From Verrucomicrobiota bacterium (GTDB taxonomy: Bacteria > Chlamydiota > Chlamydiia > Chlamydiales > FEN-1388), in contig JAFEGS010000619.1 of NCBI GenBank assembly GCA_018239705.1, positions 1-6,701 on the forward strand: a DNA stretch of 6,701 bases. The letters run 5' to 3'. A program made the translations under genes and the position numbers. The notes under the pieces were generated by a model. It was not told the DNA's origin and made no database searches. It saw only the letters and a program-made list of their open reading frames with translations. Positions 5,131-6,701 of this stretch are shown here, in pieces. Positions within the stretch are counted from its first letter, which is position 1; every line of letters begins with the position of its first letter.

Positions 5131-5969
5131 GTGTAAACGTGGACATTAAGCATATAGCCGAGCAAATAGCCAGTTCTTTACATGCCACGAGCATAGTATG
5201 CTATGGCTCATGGGCAGATAAAACAGCAGATGATAAATCTGATATCGACTTGTTAGTTGTTATGGCGTCAGAGGTTCCAGATTGCCATATGAGACGTCTT
5301 TGCTATGAAGCACTTGAGCGTGTGACAGTGCTTGAGCTTGATAAAAGCAATACTGGAGGTTGGGACAACTCTTGGTCTCCTGTAAATGATAAGATACAGA
5401 TTAAAAATCAAATTATCGAAATTGGCTATAACAGAGCCTCGTGGGTGCTTGAGGTAGTTGATAATTTGATCAATAAGCACTCAATACATTTTTCTGCCTT
5501 CCCATTTAGGCCATACACCTTTCTAGGGCTTCTTGAAACCTGTCAGATCCTCTTCGATAGGGACAATTTCATACAATCTTGCCGGTCTCGCTTGCGTCCT
5601 ATCCCGCTTGAGCTCAAGCAGGCAATTATTAGAGAATATTTTCCTATACTGCTAGAAAGTGTGCAAGATCTTGGTGACTGCTCAGAGCGCTGTGTAGGTA
5701 TTATCGCCTATTTATTTTTTCTAGAGCGATCTATAGACGCTGCAATTCAAATCCTTTTTGTTATTAACGACATTTATGATCCAGCTTCAAAGCGAATTGA
5801 AGGCTATTTAAAGCAGCTCAAAACCGTCCCACCTAACCTCTTTTTTTTTCTTGAGGAGCTTTTACCAAGGTTCTATGAGAACAGAGGAGCAATAGATCAA
5901 TTCTTTAAAGAGGTAATACAGTTTGTAAACAAGTTCTCAGCAATGTCGGCAAATGGACAAGGTCTTTAG
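5127..5969 (+). CDS. Nucleotidyltransferase-fold protein (MNT/aminoglycoside nucleotidyltransferase-like)
   Basis: The protein has 280 residues. The N-terminal domain (about 1-115) has the polymerase-beta-type signature G27-S28 then S38-D39-I40-D41-LLVV; D39 and D41 are the likely metal ligands and E98 in IIEIGYN the probable third acid. The rest is largely helical, with FLGLLETCQILFDRD near residues 130-150, as in DUF4037/kanamycin-nucleotidyltransferase-like proteins. Such enzymes transfer a nucleotide to a hydroxyl of a small molecule, or AMP to a protein. There is no signal peptide or membrane segment. It is coupled to the preceding acetyltransferase by a 4-bp ATGA overlap. A run of nine T at 5841-5849 encodes FFF and is a possible slippage site. 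The gene looks more AT-rich than the permease, and its tail overlaps the convergent phosphatase gene by 4 bp. Confidence 0.8.
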   Translation: MSVNVDIKHIAEQIASSLHATSIVCYGSWADKTADDKSDIDLLVVMASEVPDCHMRRLCYEALERVTVLELDKSNTGGWDNSWSPVNDKIQIKNQIIEIGYNRASWVLEVVDNLINKHSIHFSAFPFRPYTFLGLLETCQILFDRDNFIQSCRSRLRPIPLELKQAIIREYFPILLESVQDLGDCSERCVGIIAYLFFLERSIDAAIQILFVINDIYDPASKRIEGYLKQLKTVPPNLFFFLEELLPRFYENRGAIDQFFKEVIQFVNKFSAMSANGQGL

Positions 5970-6496
5970 AGCGTTTGTGCTTTCCATTGGCTATCGTGTC
6001 CTATGAAAAAATGGACCGGAAGGCAATTGTCAATTATCCAATTGTGGTCAGTTATGCCCATGAGGCAGCAAGTTGCCCAATGAGTGCCCCCATGAGCCAC
6101 AATTAAAACAGGGTCTTCAAAAGATAGGGCTTGGTTGATTCCGTGCACTACTTGGTTCATAAATGCTTTTACATGAGTATGTGGGCTTTCGTATGCGTCG
6201 CTGCCATATGTAGTCATATCGCGCCAAATTTGCGAGGTGCATTCACCGAGCTCTGGTATTTCGTACTGCGTGGCCGCTAATCGTGCCGAGAGTATTTCTT
6301 TGGTCTCTTTCGCTCTTTTAAGCGGGCTATAGCACACTGATTTGATTGAGAGACTAGCGATAATGGGTTCTATGTCTTGGGCCTGCTTCAGGCCCATCGT
6401 GTTTAAGGAGACATCAGCATGGTCTACTTTTGCAGAAGAGGCGTTGTAGTCAGTCTGCCCATGCCGGACAAAGTAAAATTCTTTTTTTATAATCAT
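5966..6496 (-). CDS. Histidine phosphatase family protein (phosphoglycerate-mutase-like)
   Basis: The protein has 176 residues, is cytosolic and has a complete branch-1 histidine phosphatase active site. FVRHGQTDYNA (9-19) carries R11 and the phospho-accepting H12, SPLKRAKET (57-65) carries R61, E82 or E85 in IPELGE is the proton donor, and AHGGTHW (134-140) carries H135. LNTMGLKQAQ (31-40) is the usual L-x-x-x-G-x-x-QA element. At 176 residues it is a compact, minimal form without cap-type insertions, so a small phosphate ester is likely; the substrate is unknown and phosphoglycerate mutase activity should not be assumed. GGATAGGA (complement of 6501-6508) precedes the ATG. The gene starts 6 bp after the stop of the upstream nitrilase-like gene in the same frame, so the two form an operon. 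Confidence 0.85.
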   Translation of the reverse strand: MIIKKEFYFVRHGQTDYNASSAKVDHADVSLNTMGLKQAQDIEPIIASLSIKSVCYSPLKRAKETKEILSARLAATQYEIPELGECTSQIWRDMTTYGSDAYESPHTHVKAFMNQVVHGINQALSFEDPVLIVAHGGTHWATCCLMGITDHNWIIDNCLPVHFFIGHDSQWKAQTL

Positions 6497-6502
6497 CTAT
6501 TC

Positions 6503-6701
6503 CTATCCACTTTGATGCTTATTAGATCTCTTTACCAGTTCCTGGGCAAGAAGGGGACTTCCATGCACTCGTCGGCCCTTTTCATGTAGTAATTGGTTTG
6601 CAGGTATATCAAACAGCAAAAGCTGCTCTAGCTCAGCAGGGCTGCGTGCAATTTCTCGCCCATCATAATCATAGAGTACGCTATGGCCAGGGCAGATCGA
6701 G
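6503..6701 (-). CDS. Carbon-nitrogen hydrolase (nitrilase superfamily), C-terminal fragment
   Basis: An open frame enters from the right edge and gives the last 65 residues of a protein, stopping at TAG (6505-6503). SICPGHSVLYDYDGREIARS followed by ELEQLLLFDIPANQLL fits the end of the nitrilase fold, where a GHS-x-V-x-x-x-x-G-x-x-x-A strand-turn-strand is followed by a D-I-D/P strand and helix, as in Nit2/omega-amidase-type proteins. The catalytic Glu, Lys and Cys would lie upstream, outside the window, so activity cannot be checked. These enzymes hydrolyse amide or nitrile carbon-nitrogen bonds of small metabolites. A second in-frame TAG at 6499-6497 gives a double stop just before the phosphatase ATG. 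The assignment rests on a short stretch and is moderately sure. Confidence 0.6.
   Translation of the reverse strand, partial: SICPGHSVLYDYDGREIARSPAELEQLLLFDIPANQLLHEKGRRVHGSPLLAQELVKRSNKHQSG

Noticed and set aside
1..6701. tRNA/rRNA genes, CRISPR arrays, insertion sequences, long repeats, riboswitches
   Set aside because: Reading both strands, I saw no cloverleaf-like segments, regularly spaced repeats, transposase motifs or terminal inverted repeats; nearly all sequence is accounted for by protein genes.

Overview
This is a gene-dense bacterial chromosome segment of middling GC. Genes start at ATG, several behind clear AGGAG-type ribosome binding sites, and they are tightly packed, with overlapping heads and tails. 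The organism cannot be fixed from the window. The SutR/YdcN-like regulator points to gammaproteobacteria. The VanY-like peptidase resembles a subfamily I associate mainly with Bacteroidetes and other Gram-negatives. Its Sec signal peptide and the general gene content fit a Gram-negative cell. There are no RNA genes, insertion sequences, phage genes or CRISPR repeats.

Layout, left to right. (1) A YbaK-type aminoacyl-tRNA deacylase, cut by the left edge, is transcribed leftward. It diverges from a SutR/YdcN-like XRE-cupin regulator. The ~100-bp gap holds a perfect 20-bp palindrome and a second, imperfect copy centred 37 bp away, a convincing autoregulatory operator pair. (2) On the minus strand, a class I SAM methyltransferase is followed by a secreted VanY-type D-Ala-D-Ala carboxypeptidase, overlapping it by 11 bp. 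The peptidase tail overlaps the regulator tail by 14 bp. (3) An SLC13/ArsB/NhaD-type ion permease diverges from the methyltransferase. (4) A short acetyltransferase reading frame follows; it has only the C-terminal half of the GNAT fold and is probably a gene remnant. (5) An unrecognised 174-aa minus-strand protein combines a CxxC...HxxC cysteine/histidine cluster with a glycine-rich hydrophobic hairpin. (6) A complete GNAT acetyltransferase and a nucleotidyltransferase are translationally coupled through ATGA. (7) Tail to tail with them is a minus-strand histidine phosphatase, preceded in the same operon by the C-terminal end of a nitrilase-superfamily hydrolase cut by the right edge.

How the genes may work together: the regulator and YbaK plausibly form a functional pair around cysteine or sulfur. 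YbaK proteins clear Cys-tRNA(Pro), and E. coli SutR acts on sulfur-utilisation genes. The methyltransferase and peptidase are co-expressed and may both serve the envelope. The acetyltransferase and nucleotidyltransferase are likely made together and look like a small-molecule modification pair. No strongly supported novel defence or mobile system is visible. The best leads are the dyad operator array, the uncharacterised 174-aa protein and the coupled transferase pair.
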